From assembly GCA_023430045.1 (NCBI GenBank), contig JAEZCF010000056.1, positions 43,859 to 107,858 on the forward strand: a stretch of DNA of 64,000 nucleotides. Direction: 5' to 3'. The notes beneath the pieces are model-generated. The model saw nothing but the letters and a program-made list of their open reading frames with translations, had not been told where the DNA came from and ran no database searches. The first letter of the stretch is position 1. Each line of letters opens with the position of its first letter. Made by a program: the position numbers and the translations under genes. Of the stretch, positions 1 through 8,731 are shown in pieces. Origin of the DNA: Pseudomonadota bacterium. Its GTDB lineage: Bacteria; Pseudomonadota; Gammaproteobacteria; Xanthomonadales; Xanthomonadaceae.

Positions 1-499
1 GCGATCCTGTCAGCTGACGCCGGCAAAGCTGCAAATTACAGTTGTGTTGTACAGGCCCGCCTACATAGACGGGTGGCTCAGTACGTACCATTGTGGCAGT
101 AAATGCACACGCAGCATGGTCGCCATAGGATACGACATTCGCACGCGACGTTCGGACACTGGTAATGAGGTGAGGTCATCGCTTCAACGTCATGGCTTAT
201 CCATCTAGCTGAGCAAGATCTCCCGGATTTCCGCTTCTACTGGCTCAAGCCAACGGCATCGCCAAAAGCCAGCTGCACGAATGGATTCTCCACGCACGCC
301 CCAAGGACCTGCAGCTTGATGGAGCAACCCGCACTACCGCTAAAAACTGTGACGAAATTCTTCAGAGCAACTCCAAACGCCTGGGGTTTAGCAATTCATT
401 GCATATCATGCTATAGATAACATCGACGCGGTTACCCTATGTTAGCGTCGTAATACCATCAACGATCAGCGATCCCTTAATGAAGACAAGGATGGTCGT
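1..499. other. AT-rich left edge without an intact gene
   Basis: No complete gene is visible here. Frame 1 is open from the window edge to a TAA at 100-102 and could be the tail of a gene cut by the window; I do not recognise its roughly 33 residues. Bases 213-416 hold a possible decayed transposase tail, listed separately. Bases 424-450 contain an inverted repeat (CGACGC/GCGTCG arms) shortly before lanC. The stretch shares the lower GC of the lanthipeptide genes that follow, so it probably belongs to the same island. Confidence 0.5.
213..416 (+). pseudogene. possible remnant of an IS66-type transposase C-terminus
   Basis: The frame containing 240-242 is open between stops at 210-212 and 414-416. 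It reads LAQANGI, then after nine residues L-H-A-R-P-K-D. This resembles the end of IS66-family transposases, where a TAKANG(I/L)-x9-L-x-A-L-P-K pattern precedes the C-terminus. No start codon, catalytic residues or terminal inverted repeats were found, and the similarity rests on about 20 residues recalled from memory. If correct, it would be a scar of the mobile element beside the lanthipeptide genes. Confidence 0.25.
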
Positions 500-1678
500 A
501 TGCTAAAAGCGATAATAGAAATACCGCGTCAACTTCCAGAAGATGCCACATTCTTGCGTGCATTAGAGTCTTCGCCCTTCCTTACAAATGGCTACGCACT
601 TAAATCTGTTCTGCAAGCGCAGGAACTCATCAAAGAGAAGATGGGGGGCATTGAGGCCGCCAAGTCCTCGATACGAAGCGCACTGGCGCTCCAGGATAAA
701 ATCCCTCTAAGCAGCTCGTTATTCAAGGGAATAACCGGAATTGGATGGGCGTCCCAATTGACTATTAGGTCACAGGAGGATGCCCATGCTCACCAGTGGC
801 TCAACGACCTTGATGACATCCTTGCTAACGCTATTGAATACACCACTAAACCAAAACTTGACCTGATCGACGGACTAGCTGGAGTCCTTGTCTATGGAAT
901 TCGTCGCGGTCGAAAATGCACATCCTCCCTGCATCTCTGGAAATGTCTTGAAACAGCAATATTTCCAAAGTTGGAGGAATGGCTAAATACAGCTCACGAC
1001 TGCAATCTGGCACCTACAGCTAAGGACTTTCTTCGAAATCTAGGTATCGCGCACGGCATGCCAGGCCTCCTTCTTATGACTATCACTGCATATCAGCGCG
1101 GACTGGTATCAGAAGCCACTGGAAACATGGCGCGCCTCGGATTCGACCATCTATGGTCGTTCGCAATCCTCAATGGATGTAGGTCCGCCCTTTTTCCCAG
1201 CCTAATTGGCAACACAGAGCCGGCGAGACTGGCCTGGTGTTATGGTGCGTTGGGATTAAGCCACGCATTCAAGGTCGCATCTCATAGCGATAATCGCAAT
1301 ACGCGCAGATTCGAACTATTAGTCAATGGCTGTGTCGAACAATTTCTAGATGGGTCACACCGGATAACCGACGCGTCCCTATGTCATGGCTACTCAGGCC
1401 TGGCATTTTTTATGAGCAGCTTCGCTGCCTCAGATCTTTTACCGACTCACTTAAGAGAATCCTGCCGAAACATATCGCAGGCAGCCACCTCACTGACTCA
1501 ATCATTAAATCGCGGCTTTAAAAGCGACCCTTCATTTATGTGGAAATCATTGAGAGGAGATGTGCCCAGCAGTTCTCTACTAGAAGGCACGAGCGGAATT
1601 ATTCTTGCACTACTTAGCAACAGAAGAGGATGTGAATCACATCTAAGCTGGGCTGAGCCTCTCGCATTCTACCCTTGA
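500..1678 (+). CDS. lanC: LanC-like lanthipeptide cyclase
   Basis: A 392-residue protein of normal LanC length (about 400). LanC enzymes are zinc proteins that catalyse Michael addition of cysteine thiols onto dehydroalanine or dehydrobutyrine to form (methyl)lanthionine rings. The zinc ligands are all present: Cys247 in WCYG and Cys295-His296 in LCHG. The conserved HG motif is at His185 (GIAHGMPG), and Gly-rich repeats typical of the alpha/alpha toroid (FKGITGIGW, LIDGLAGVLVY, LLEGTSGI) are visible. It is the first gene of the cluster, 94 bp before the precursor gene. LanC paired with a separate LanB defines a class I system. The codons are AT-richer than those of the flanking chromosome, consistent with horizontal acquisition. 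Confidence 0.93.
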   Translation: MLKAIIEIPRQLPEDATFLRALESSPFLTNGYALKSVLQAQELIKEKMGGIEAAKSSIRSALALQDKIPLSSSLFKGITGIGWASQLTIRSQEDAHAHQWLNDLDDILANAIEYTTKPKLDLIDGLAGVLVYGIRRGRKCTSSLHLWKCLETAIFPKLEEWLNTAHDCNLAPTAKDFLRNLGIAHGMPGLLLMTITAYQRGLVSEATGNMARLGFDHLWSFAILNGCRSALFPSLIGNTEPARLAWCYGALGLSHAFKVASHSDNRNTRRFELLVNGCVEQFLDGSHRITDASLCHGYSGLAFFMSSFAASDLLPTHLRESCRNISQAATSLTQSLNRGFKSDPSFMWKSLRGDVPSSSLLEGTSGIILALLSNRRGCESHLSWAEPLAFYP

Positions 1679-1689
1679 CCACAGACCGC

Positions 1690-1719
1690 AAGGAAAGGAG
1701 TATGAATACGACCAAATAA
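1690..1719 (+). other. five-codon mini-ORF with a strong ribosome-binding site
   Basis: An AAGGAAAGGAG purine tract (1690-1700) lies directly before ATG AAT ACG ACC AAA TAA (1702-1719), encoding MNTTK. The AAGGA part is 7 nt from the ATG, a normal Shine-Dalgarno spacing. It sits between lanC and the precursor gene. It may be a chance start, a decayed gene end or a translational leader; nothing in the sequence decides this. Confidence 0.3.
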
Positions 1720-1772
1720 AAATGACAGTACCATAAATTTCCGACTGAAAAACTAAATAAAGGAATAGAAAA

Positions 1773-2000
1773 GTGATCCAGTTGAAAAAAAGAAACCTCA
1801 CCATCCTTAGTGATGACGAGATGGCTGTTGTAAGCGGAGGAACCCAGACAGACCAGGAAACACTCGCATGCTGGGAAACGAGAGGATGCACAGGCGGAGA
1901 TTGGGACGGAAGTGAAGTTTGCGCCGGAAGTCTCTCCAGATGTGAATCATCTGCCTGCGAAACGCAACAATGCCATTCCGTATATTGCCAAGAAGATTAA
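1773..2000 (+). CDS. lanA: class I lanthipeptide precursor (LanA) with (S/T)xxC repeats
   Basis: A 75-residue peptide with a GTG start, preceded at a good distance by AAAGGA (1759-1764). Residues 1-23 form a leader with the pattern LKKRNLTIL-x4-EM-x2-V-x-GG, ending in the double glycine cut by C39 peptidases; the downstream transporter carries that peptidase. The predicted 52-residue core has seven Cys and twelve Ser/Thr. Six of the seven Cys have Ser or Thr exactly three residues before them (TLAC, TRGC, SEVC, SSAC, TQQC, SVYC); the remaining one (SLSRC) has Ser at -2 and -4. The last three units have a five-residue period. The core has ten acidic and only two Arg/Lys residues, unlike most cationic lantibiotics. 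Ring topology and activity are unknown. Confidence 0.88.
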   Translation: MIQLKKRNLTILSDDEMAVVSGGTQTDQETLACWETRGCTGGDWDGSEVCAGSLSRCESSACETQQCHSVYCQED

Positions 2001-2083
2001 TATTTATATCAAAACTCTAGGCGATTGAGTAGGCAGCAATCATCACCAAACGTGGCTGCTGCCAAACACGGAAGTAGAACAAG

Positions 2084-2116
2084 GCCAGAGGCCTCTTAAA
2101 GAGGTCCTCTGGCTTT
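2084..2116 (+). terminator. hairpin between precursor gene and export genes (likely attenuator)
   Basis: Arms GCCAGAGG-CCTCT (2084-2096) and AGAGG-T-CCTCTGGC (2100-2113) form a 13-bp stem with a single bulged T and a 3-nt loop, followed by only three T residues. It lies 84 bp after the lanA stop and 16 bp before the hlyD-like start. RiPP operons often need much more precursor mRNA than enzyme mRNA, so a leaky terminator or 3'-stabilising stem here is plausible. The function is inferred from position and structure. Confidence 0.6.
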
Positions 2117-2132
2117 ACACCAGATCGGAACA

Positions 2133-3401
2133 ATGACTACTGGCAGAGAACTGTTCAGAAAAAACGCCCTACAACGCCATTCAGGCAATTGGGTGGGGAG
2201 TATCAGGATCGCATCTCCTCCGAGCCATGCCTTATGGTCAATCTGCTTTGCGTCGCTCGGACTTGCACTATGTATTCTGCTCTACTTCGGAGAGTATACG
2301 CGACGGGAGAAAGCTGTAGGTCACTTAGTTGCCGCAGGTGGTGTTGCAAGAATACCAAGCCCGACATCTGGTTATGTGACAACAATTAAAGCAGTGGACG
2401 GGCAGGCAGTACTGGCCAACCAGCCTTTAATAGACGTAACGAACGAGCTGTACTCCGGGGATTTGGTTGGCGTCAAGGAATCAGCCGTCAACTCTCTGGG
2501 AATAGAAATCAAGGCGATTGAGTCTGACATTCAGCTTGAACATATTTCCTTGAAAAACAAGGAAAGAAGTATGATTTCTCAGATTGCGCTTCTTAAGGCA
2601 AAACTCAATGATACGAGAAATAGTCTAAAAATATATGTTGCCGAAGATGATCAGCTGAACGAGCTACTGAATAAGACGGAGCCTCTTCTTGAGTCCGGGT
2701 ATGTATCCGCCGCTCAAGTACAGCAACAGCGCTCGACCATAGCGGCAAATAGGTCAAACCAAGCAAGACAACTCTCTGAAATTTCCAGCATTAGCTTGGA
2801 AATTGAACGACTTCGATCAGAAGTAGCTCAGATACCCATAGATTCTGAAACAAAGATCAATGAATTGAGCCGCCAACTTGAGAATGCCAAAGCACAGCGG
2901 GTACTGACCTCCGCCGAAAAGAGCACCTCGATACGAACCCCGATAGATGGATTCATATCATCTATTCTCGTGACGGAAGGACAGGCGGTGCAAGCGGGTC
3001 AGGCGATGCTTACCGTGACAAAGCACGACGCCGCGTTAGAAGCACAGCTACTCGTCAACTCCTCTGCCATTGGGTTTGTGGCGCCAGGTACTCCAGTAGC
3101 CCTCAAGATTCGCGCATTTCCCTTTCAGAAATTCGGAGTGGTGATGGGGACCGTAATCAGTCGCACCCTAGCGCCCCTTCCGCCCGACGAAGCAACATCT
3201 AGAACCGGAATACCCGACATCAGCGAGTCAATGTTCCTCGTGCGGGTACGACTAAACGAAGATGCTCTAGCGCGCTTTGGCGAAAGAACGAAGCTAGGAC
3301 ATGGTATGTACGTCGATGCCGAACTTCTTCTAGAGAGCCGACGGCTCTATGAATGGCTGTTTAGAAAGTCTCTCGTTAAAGATCGCAATAACCATGAATG
3401 A
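2133..3401 (+). CDS. HlyD-family periplasmic adaptor of the peptide exporter
   Basis: A 422-residue membrane-fusion protein with one N-terminal transmembrane segment (about residues 29-52, ALWSICFASLGLALCILLYF). A first lipoyl half-motif (GYVTTIKAVDGQAVLANQPL) follows, then a long coiled coil (about 120-260) and the second lipoyl half with a beta-barrel (SIRTPIDGFISSILVTEGQAVQAG). Such adaptors link a C39-ABC transporter to a TolC-type outer-membrane channel, as CvaA does for colicin V. No TolC gene lies in the cluster, so a housekeeping channel is probably used. The ATG follows a weak GGA. The 3' end overlaps the transporter start by 8 bp, suggesting translational coupling. Confidence 0.88.
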   Translation: MTTGRELFRKNALQRHSGNWVGSIRIASPPSHALWSICFASLGLALCILLYFGEYTRREKAVGHLVAAGGVARIPSPTSGYVTTIKAVDGQAVLANQPLIDVTNELYSGDLVGVKESAVNSLGIEIKAIESDIQLEHISLKNKERSMISQIALLKAKLNDTRNSLKIYVAEDDQLNELLNKTEPLLESGYVSAAQVQQQRSTIAANRSNQARQLSEISSISLEIERLRSEVAQIPIDSETKINELSRQLENAKAQRVLTSAEKSTSIRTPIDGFISSILVTEGQAVQAGQAMLTVTKHDAALEAQLLVNSSAIGFVAPGTPVALKIRAFPFQKFGVVMGTVISRTLAPLPPDEATSRTGIPDISESMFLVRVRLNEDALARFGERTKLGHGMYVDAELLLESRRLYEWLFRKSLVKDRNNHE

Positions 3402-5556
3402 AAAAAAAACCACCGAAGAAATGCACCCTATCATGCCTGAGCCAACGCCAAATGCCAGCGACTGGATTTCACTCCTTAGGTTCGACGCAAAGCGAAGGGT
3501 ACCAGTGGTCATGCAATCTGCGGGGGCAGAATGCGGCCTCGCCTGCATTGCAATGGTAGCGGCTTACTATGGCGGCAAGCACGACATGCTAGCTCTCCGC
3601 ACGAAGTTTCCAACGACGTTACGTGGCATGCGCCTTAAGGAAATAGTCAACGTAGCCAACATAATTGGACTCAGCTCGCGGCCCGTGAAGGTCGAGCTAG
3701 CTGACATAAGTCAGCTGAAGCTCCCTAGCGTGCTCCACTGGAACATGAACCATTTTGTCGTCCTCGAAAAGGTGGGGCGCAAGCATCTCTACGTGGTCGA
3801 TCCCGCGCGCGGACGGTCAAAAATACCGCTTGCGGATGCAGACAGCTCATTTACAGGAGTAGCAGTAGAATTTGAACCCAACCCTAGCCTGGTCAAAGCT
3901 GAGAGAAAACGAGGCATATCCCTAAAGGCACTATCCGGAGGAATCGACGGATTAGGGCGAAGCCTACTACAAATATTCTCGATTGCCGCGTTCCTAGAAG
4001 TGCTGGGCCTACTCGCCCCACAATTCCTACAATTAATAATAGACCAAGTCCTTTCGGCCAACGATAATCACCTTCTAACCTTCATAGGCGCAGGATTCTC
4101 CGCGATATTATGTCTAAAAATCGCTGCGGAGTATCTTCGCTCCTGGCTTATAACATGGCTGGGAGCATCCGTAACAATTGGATGGACCGGAAATGTATTC
4201 AACCACACCTTGCGCCTCCCTTTAGATTATTTTCAAAACCGCCACATCGGTGACGTTGTCTCCAGGTTTGGCGCAGTGAGCGCAATCCAGCAGACCCTGA
4301 CAACCGAATCAGTCGTGGCAGTAGTAGACGGGATTATGACCGCCGTCACAGCTGCCATGCTTATTGCGTACAGTCCAAGGTTGGCATTAATTTCATTCGC
4401 AAGCGCGGCTCTTTATTCGCTTTGCAGATTCATATACTTCCGCACTCTAATGGAGAATACCTCCAACAACATCAATGTCTCAGCTATTCAGCAAGGAAAC
4501 CTGATCGAGACACTTCGCGGCATTCAAACGATACGCATCAACAATCGAACCACAGAACGGTCTGTTAAATACGCCAACTCGACCGCAGACGTAGTAAATA
4601 CCAACACGCGCCTTCAACGACTCCAAATCGGATTCAACGCGACGAGTGGATTAATTTCCGGATTCCAAAGAATCGCTGTACTCTGGCTAGGTGCGTTGCT
4701 TGTTATCGCAGGGGAACTAAGCCCGGGCATGCTTATCGCTTTCGCAGCGTATTCGGATCAGTTTACTTCAAGATTTTCTGCCATGATCAATTATCTTGTC
4801 CAATTCTCTATGCTCCAACTACATGGAGCTAGATTAAGTGACATCGTATTGACTCCCCCAGAGAAATTTATTGACGGGGATCGCTCACTTGGGAGTGGCG
4901 ACACATCAATAAATATTGATGACGTATCATTCAGATACTCTACGGACGGCCCACCGGTAATAGAGAAATGCACCCTATCCATAGCGCACGGCGAGATAGT
5001 CGCAATAGTTGGCACCTCTGGATCAGGGAAGAGCACACTTGCCAAGCTTATACTCGGAATACATGACTACCAGTCGGGAACCATCAGCATAGGCGGCAAC
5101 TGCATTCGATCACTCGGAAAGCGGCAGGTTCGCGAAATAACTGCCAGCATTCTTCAGGAAGATTGCTTATTCCGAGGGACAGTACTCGACAATATAAGCC
5201 TCTTCGATCCCGATGCGGACCTTGATCAATGCAAACACGCTGCAATAATGGCGAATATAGATAATGATATCGAAAGCATGCCCATGGGGTATCAATCATT
5301 AGTCGGAGATATTGGATCTACCATCTCGGGCGGTCAACAACAGCGCCTACTTCTGGCAAGGGCTTTCTACAGGAAACCAAGAATATTGATACTTGACGAG
5401 GCGACAAGCAATCTCGACCTGGACAATGAGTCAAAGATATGCAATGCCGTACGAGCCGCCGGGCTAACCACAATAATAATAGCCCATAGGCCACAAACAA
5501 TCGCGTCTGCGGACAGGATAATTAGGATCGCAAACGGAAGAGCCCACTTTGATTAG
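3394..5556 (+). CDS. lanT: peptidase C39-containing ABC transporter (bifunctional LanT)
   Basis: Predicted to cut the precursor after its double glycine and export the modified core. From ATG 3394 the protein has 720 residues. An N-terminal C39 protease carries Gln41, Cys47 (ECGLAC), His120 and Asp136, so the catalytic set is intact. A six-helix ABC membrane domain occupies about 190-480. The nucleotide-binding domain has Walker A GTSGSGKST (540-548), signature ISGGQQQR, Walker B ILILDEATSNLD and an H-loop IIIAHR. An upstream in-frame ATG (3349) would overlap hlyD by 53 bp; 3394 gives an 8-bp overlap and is preferred. The 3' end overlaps the LanB frame if its TTG start is used. Confidence 0.93.
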   Translation: MNEKKTTEEMHPIMPEPTPNASDWISLLRFDAKRRVPVVMQSAGAECGLACIAMVAAYYGGKHDMLALRTKFPTTLRGMRLKEIVNVANIIGLSSRPVKVELADISQLKLPSVLHWNMNHFVVLEKVGRKHLYVVDPARGRSKIPLADADSSFTGVAVEFEPNPSLVKAERKRGISLKALSGGIDGLGRSLLQIFSIAAFLEVLGLLAPQFLQLIIDQVLSANDNHLLTFIGAGFSAILCLKIAAEYLRSWLITWLGASVTIGWTGNVFNHTLRLPLDYFQNRHIGDVVSRFGAVSAIQQTLTTESVVAVVDGIMTAVTAAMLIAYSPRLALISFASAALYSLCRFIYFRTLMENTSNNINVSAIQQGNLIETLRGIQTIRINNRTTERSVKYANSTADVVNTNTRLQRLQIGFNATSGLISGFQRIAVLWLGALLVIAGELSPGMLIAFAAYSDQFTSRFSAMINYLVQFSMLQLHGARLSDIVLTPPEKFIDGDRSLGSGDTSINIDDVSFRYSTDGPPVIEKCTLSIAHGEIVAIVGTSGSGKSTLAKLILGIHDYQSGTISIGGNCIRSLGKRQVREITASILQEDCLFRGTVLDNISLFDPDADLDQCKHAAIMANIDNDIESMPMGYQSLVGDIGSTISGGQQQRLLLARAFYRKPRILILDEATSNLDLDNESKICNAVRAAGLTTIIIAHRPQTIASADRIIRIANGRAHFD

Positions 5557-8500
5557 GGTACATAGCGAGTTGAACTGGCCTCCGATGAAACCAAAAAATA
5601 AATTAAAATCAATACCGTACTCGACTTTTATTGCGGATAAAGTTGGTGTGTTACGAGCGCCCACACTTCCCGTCTCAATCTGCACTGAAATACTTTTAAA
5701 GTCTGCCGCTGAGATACGCGAACTCGCAATTGAGGCCCTTAGTTCAGCCCCATTTGTCGATGCACTATATACAGCGTCGCCAACGCTTTATAAGCGGGCG
5801 ATGAAGTGGAAAAGCAAGGAAAATACGAATCAAGGTCTAGAGTTCTCTATAGCGAGATACTTGCTCCGCATGTCTTCACGCCCCACGCCTTTCGGATCAT
5901 TTTCTTCGGTAAGCTTGGTATCAACTGACTCAGAAAAGACATGCGTATCTGCTCCCGATGCAGGATGCTTGCGTAAAGTTGCAACTATAGATTATAGGGT
6001 TCAGGCAAATCTTGCAAAATCCGCTGCGAACGAGAGCCAAAGATCTGCACTCCGTTACTCTCCTAACGACACGATTTCCGTCGCTGATAAGCACATCAAG
6101 CTCTTGGCATGGCCGCGGGGAGATATCTCCGCGCCATTGCAGTTCGTCGAGTTTGAAATCACCCCGCTATTGACTTTTATATTGAATGAAAGCTCAGCCA
6201 ATTCGGGGCTTACAATCCCCGAATTGGCGTATCACATCAACCACTCCTTTGAAGGACAATTCACCACTGAAGAAGTAGATCACTATTTGCAAGAATTGGT
6301 TGATGAAGAGATTCTAACCTGCGACTCATTGTATTGCCCAACGTCAGACGATCATCTTTTATCGTTGATCTCCCAGTTGCCACCTGAGTCGGAATCCAGA
6401 TCGAAAGCGATTGCCATGCGATCCTGCATTAAAAGCATTAATAGTAGGGGATCTGATTCGATACTGAGCCAAATGCTAAAACTTGATGAAATTGCATCCA
6501 AATATACAGCTTTGGGCAAGCCCGCGGTTAAGATTGACACGATATCTGATAATACGGCAGGAAGCTTAGGCAAAAAAGATCTTGACGTCATAATAAATAC
6601 GGTGTCACGCCTGGCAGACTTCAAACAGCGATCTGGCAGCCTCTCAATATTCAAGGAGAGGTATGCCAGCTTATTTGGAGACGCATCCACCTCTCTTGCA
6701 GAGGTAATTCCATTTCTTGGCCACCTCGGATTCCCCGACACCTTGAATGCACCCGCCAGCATGTCTGACCTATTGAATCCGAAGTTCTTAAAAAATAACA
6801 ACAACAAAGCCAAGAGCTTCGGAAAATGGGAAGAACACGCTATTGCACTGATGGCACGCGATTCAAGCAGAGAATATATCGATCTAGAAGGCGTCCGTAC
6901 ATCTTTGGACGATGAATCACCTGATCGTCTGGCGACATCAATCGACAGTATAGTTACATGGATCTCACTATGGGAGCACCCTCTTGACGGAGCCCAATTA
7001 GAGATCAGAAGCGCGGGCACCCAAGCTCCAGGAAGAGTTATGGGCCGGTTCGCCCATGCGATACCAGCTCTCAAAACATATCTGAGCGAACTTGAAAAGG
7101 ATACGGACGATTGCGTTTACTCGCAGATTGTACATGTTCCAAACCCGCAGGCAGGCAACATACTAACCCGCTGTTCGATGCCCGGCCCTGAACTGAAGAT
7201 ACGAACTGGTGGCAGCCAGCTCACGAGTGACATCTCAATTTCCGATATCGATGTATTTATATCGCAGGGAAAGGTTTTCCTTTGGTCACGATCAAGAAAC
7301 AAGGAAGTTCGCATCAGGATGAACAGCGCTCACGCCTTTTCCAAATCCGGCGACCATCCCCTATATCAGTTCCTGAACGAGGTTAGCAACCAGGATCCAA
7401 ACTGCTCGCTGCCGTCGCTTAGAAGGTGCCTGCCACATGCAGCATATCTTCCAGGCCTTAGGCTCGGGCGAGTGTTAATCGAGCGTCGTACGTGGCTACT
7501 GCAGGCGGGAGACATCACACAAGCTGGTGATGACGAAAAGAGAATAGTGAGCAGACTAAGGGATACAGCTTTGCGCATCGGACTCCCAACGTTTTTTGAG
7601 GAGCACGGCGTAGATTTGGCAATACCTTACAGCTTTCAAAATGATTGGAATGCACAAGAATTCTGGAAGCTTTTGAAGAACAAAGGCTCTATCGTTGTTA
7701 CAGAAAGCTTCCCGCTTGACTCACGCCCCGGAATATCGTCGAACGCGGGGCCGACGATGCACGAGATTCAAGTCACACTTCGACCAATGCAGCGTCGCAC
7801 TATGGCAATTCCGATTACTCCACAGCCCGGGCCCCTAATTAAGAATCGATCCTGGCTATCTTGGAATGTCTACTGCAGAACTGCATCACAGAACTTGTTC
7901 TTGCGAACGTTCAAAGAATGGTCAAAGGAAGCGTGCAAGACGCTGAAACACGAGATGTTCTTTGTAAGATTCAGGGATGATAGAGGAGATCATCTCCGCA
8001 TGCGACTTAAGGCGTCCGACCTCGAGACGTCAAATAACCTGAGGCGCGACTTCGAGGATGAGCTTAATCGCCTCAAAAATAGCCACCTAATCTATAGCTT
8101 CTTGTACGTTGATTATATTCCAGAGATATCAAGATATGGCGGCTTTCGTCTCTTATCCAGAGCCGAAGAAATTTTCTGCAGGGATTCAAAAATAATAATA
8201 GCCACGTTAGGAAAGACCACCACAAGCCTCACAGAACACTGGAGGACCGCGGCGACCGCGGCAGACCTAATGCTTTCGTCAATTGGCCTTAAAGACATAT
8301 CCAGTCGGCTGGAATTTGCAACCAAGGCAGCTGAAGATTTCCAATATGAAATGCGCTTCAGTGCTCAGCAACGGAAACTTATCGGCAACATATTTAGGAA
8401 GAGCAAGCCAATCTTCCACCAAGATGGAAAACATATCGCTGATATCTCTGCGCTCAACGAGCTCGGCTCCTGCGCTCAACCGGGCGATGGATTTGATTGG

Positions 8501-8731
8501 TCCGAGAATGGATTCGGCGACTTGACCGAGTCTGAAATCTATCAGTACCGATGGAGCTTATTACATATGCGATTCAATCGAATTTACCCTCGCCACTCCA
8601 GAGTACAGGAGGCTGTCACCTGGGAGCTCCTTAAGCGATCATACACCCGCTTACTAAGGTTCTCAGCAAGCGCACCTTTACCTCAGAAATTTAAAAGCGC
8701 CTTAAGCATTCGCGAGAAGGAACCTGATTAA
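5549..8731 (+). CDS. lanB: LanB lanthipeptide dehydratase (full length)
   Basis: A 1060-residue class I dehydratase, comparable to NisB (about 990). LanB uses glutamyl-tRNA to glutamylate Ser/Thr of the precursor, then eliminates glutamate to give dehydro-residues. The N-terminal glutamylation domain begins with FIADKVGVLRAPTLP and has the hallmark RMSSRPTPFGSF motif. The C-terminal elimination domain starts near residue 767 and shows FFVRFRDDRGDHLRMRLK and YIPEISRYGG, motifs shared with SpaB_C/thiopeptide enzymes. Both halves are on one chain, so this is not a split LanB. The start is TTG (5549), with GGAAG 8 nt before it and an 8-bp overlap with lanT; ATG 5585 is a possible alternative. The stop abuts the Fic start. 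Confidence 0.93.
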   Translation: MIRVHSELNWPPMKPKNKLKSIPYSTFIADKVGVLRAPTLPVSICTEILLKSAAEIRELAIEALSSAPFVDALYTASPTLYKRAMKWKSKENTNQGLEFSIARYLLRMSSRPTPFGSFSSVSLVSTDSEKTCVSAPDAGCLRKVATIDYRVQANLAKSAANESQRSALRYSPNDTISVADKHIKLLAWPRGDISAPLQFVEFEITPLLTFILNESSANSGLTIPELAYHINHSFEGQFTTEEVDHYLQELVDEEILTCDSLYCPTSDDHLLSLISQLPPESESRSKAIAMRSCIKSINSRGSDSILSQMLKLDEIASKYTALGKPAVKIDTISDNTAGSLGKKDLDVIINTVSRLADFKQRSGSLSIFKERYASLFGDASTSLAEVIPFLGHLGFPDTLNAPASMSDLLNPKFLKNNNNKAKSFGKWEEHAIALMARDSSREYIDLEGVRTSLDDESPDRLATSIDSIVTWISLWEHPLDGAQLEIRSAGTQAPGRVMGRFAHAIPALKTYLSELEKDTDDCVYSQIVHVPNPQAGNILTRCSMPGPELKIRTGGSQLTSDISISDIDVFISQGKVFLWSRSRNKEVRIRMNSAHAFSKSGDHPLYQFLNEVSNQDPNCSLPSLRRCLPHAAYLPGLRLGRVLIERRTWLLQAGDITQAGDDEKRIVSRLRDTALRIGLPTFFEEHGVDLAIPYSFQNDWNAQEFWKLLKNKGSIVVTESFPLDSRPGISSNAGPTMHEIQVTLRPMQRRTMAIPITPQPGPLIKNRSWLSWNVYCRTASQNLFLRTFKEWSKEACKTLKHEMFFVRFRDDRGDHLRMRLKASDLETSNNLRRDFEDELNRLKNSHLIYSFLYVDYIPEISRYGGFRLLSRAEEIFCRDSKIIIATLGKTTTSLTEHWRTAATAADLMLSSIGLKDISSRLEFATKAAEDFQYEMRFSAQQRKLIGNIFRKSKPIFHQDGKHIADISALNELGSCAQPGDGFDWSENGFGDLTESEIYQYRWSLLHMRFNRIYPRHSRVQEAVTWELLKRSYTRLLRFSASAPLPQKFKSALSIREKEPD

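Noticed and set aside
1643..1891. - strand 82-codon ORF across lanA
   Set aside because: No ribosome-binding site or domain; antisense to a precursor with clear leader and core features.
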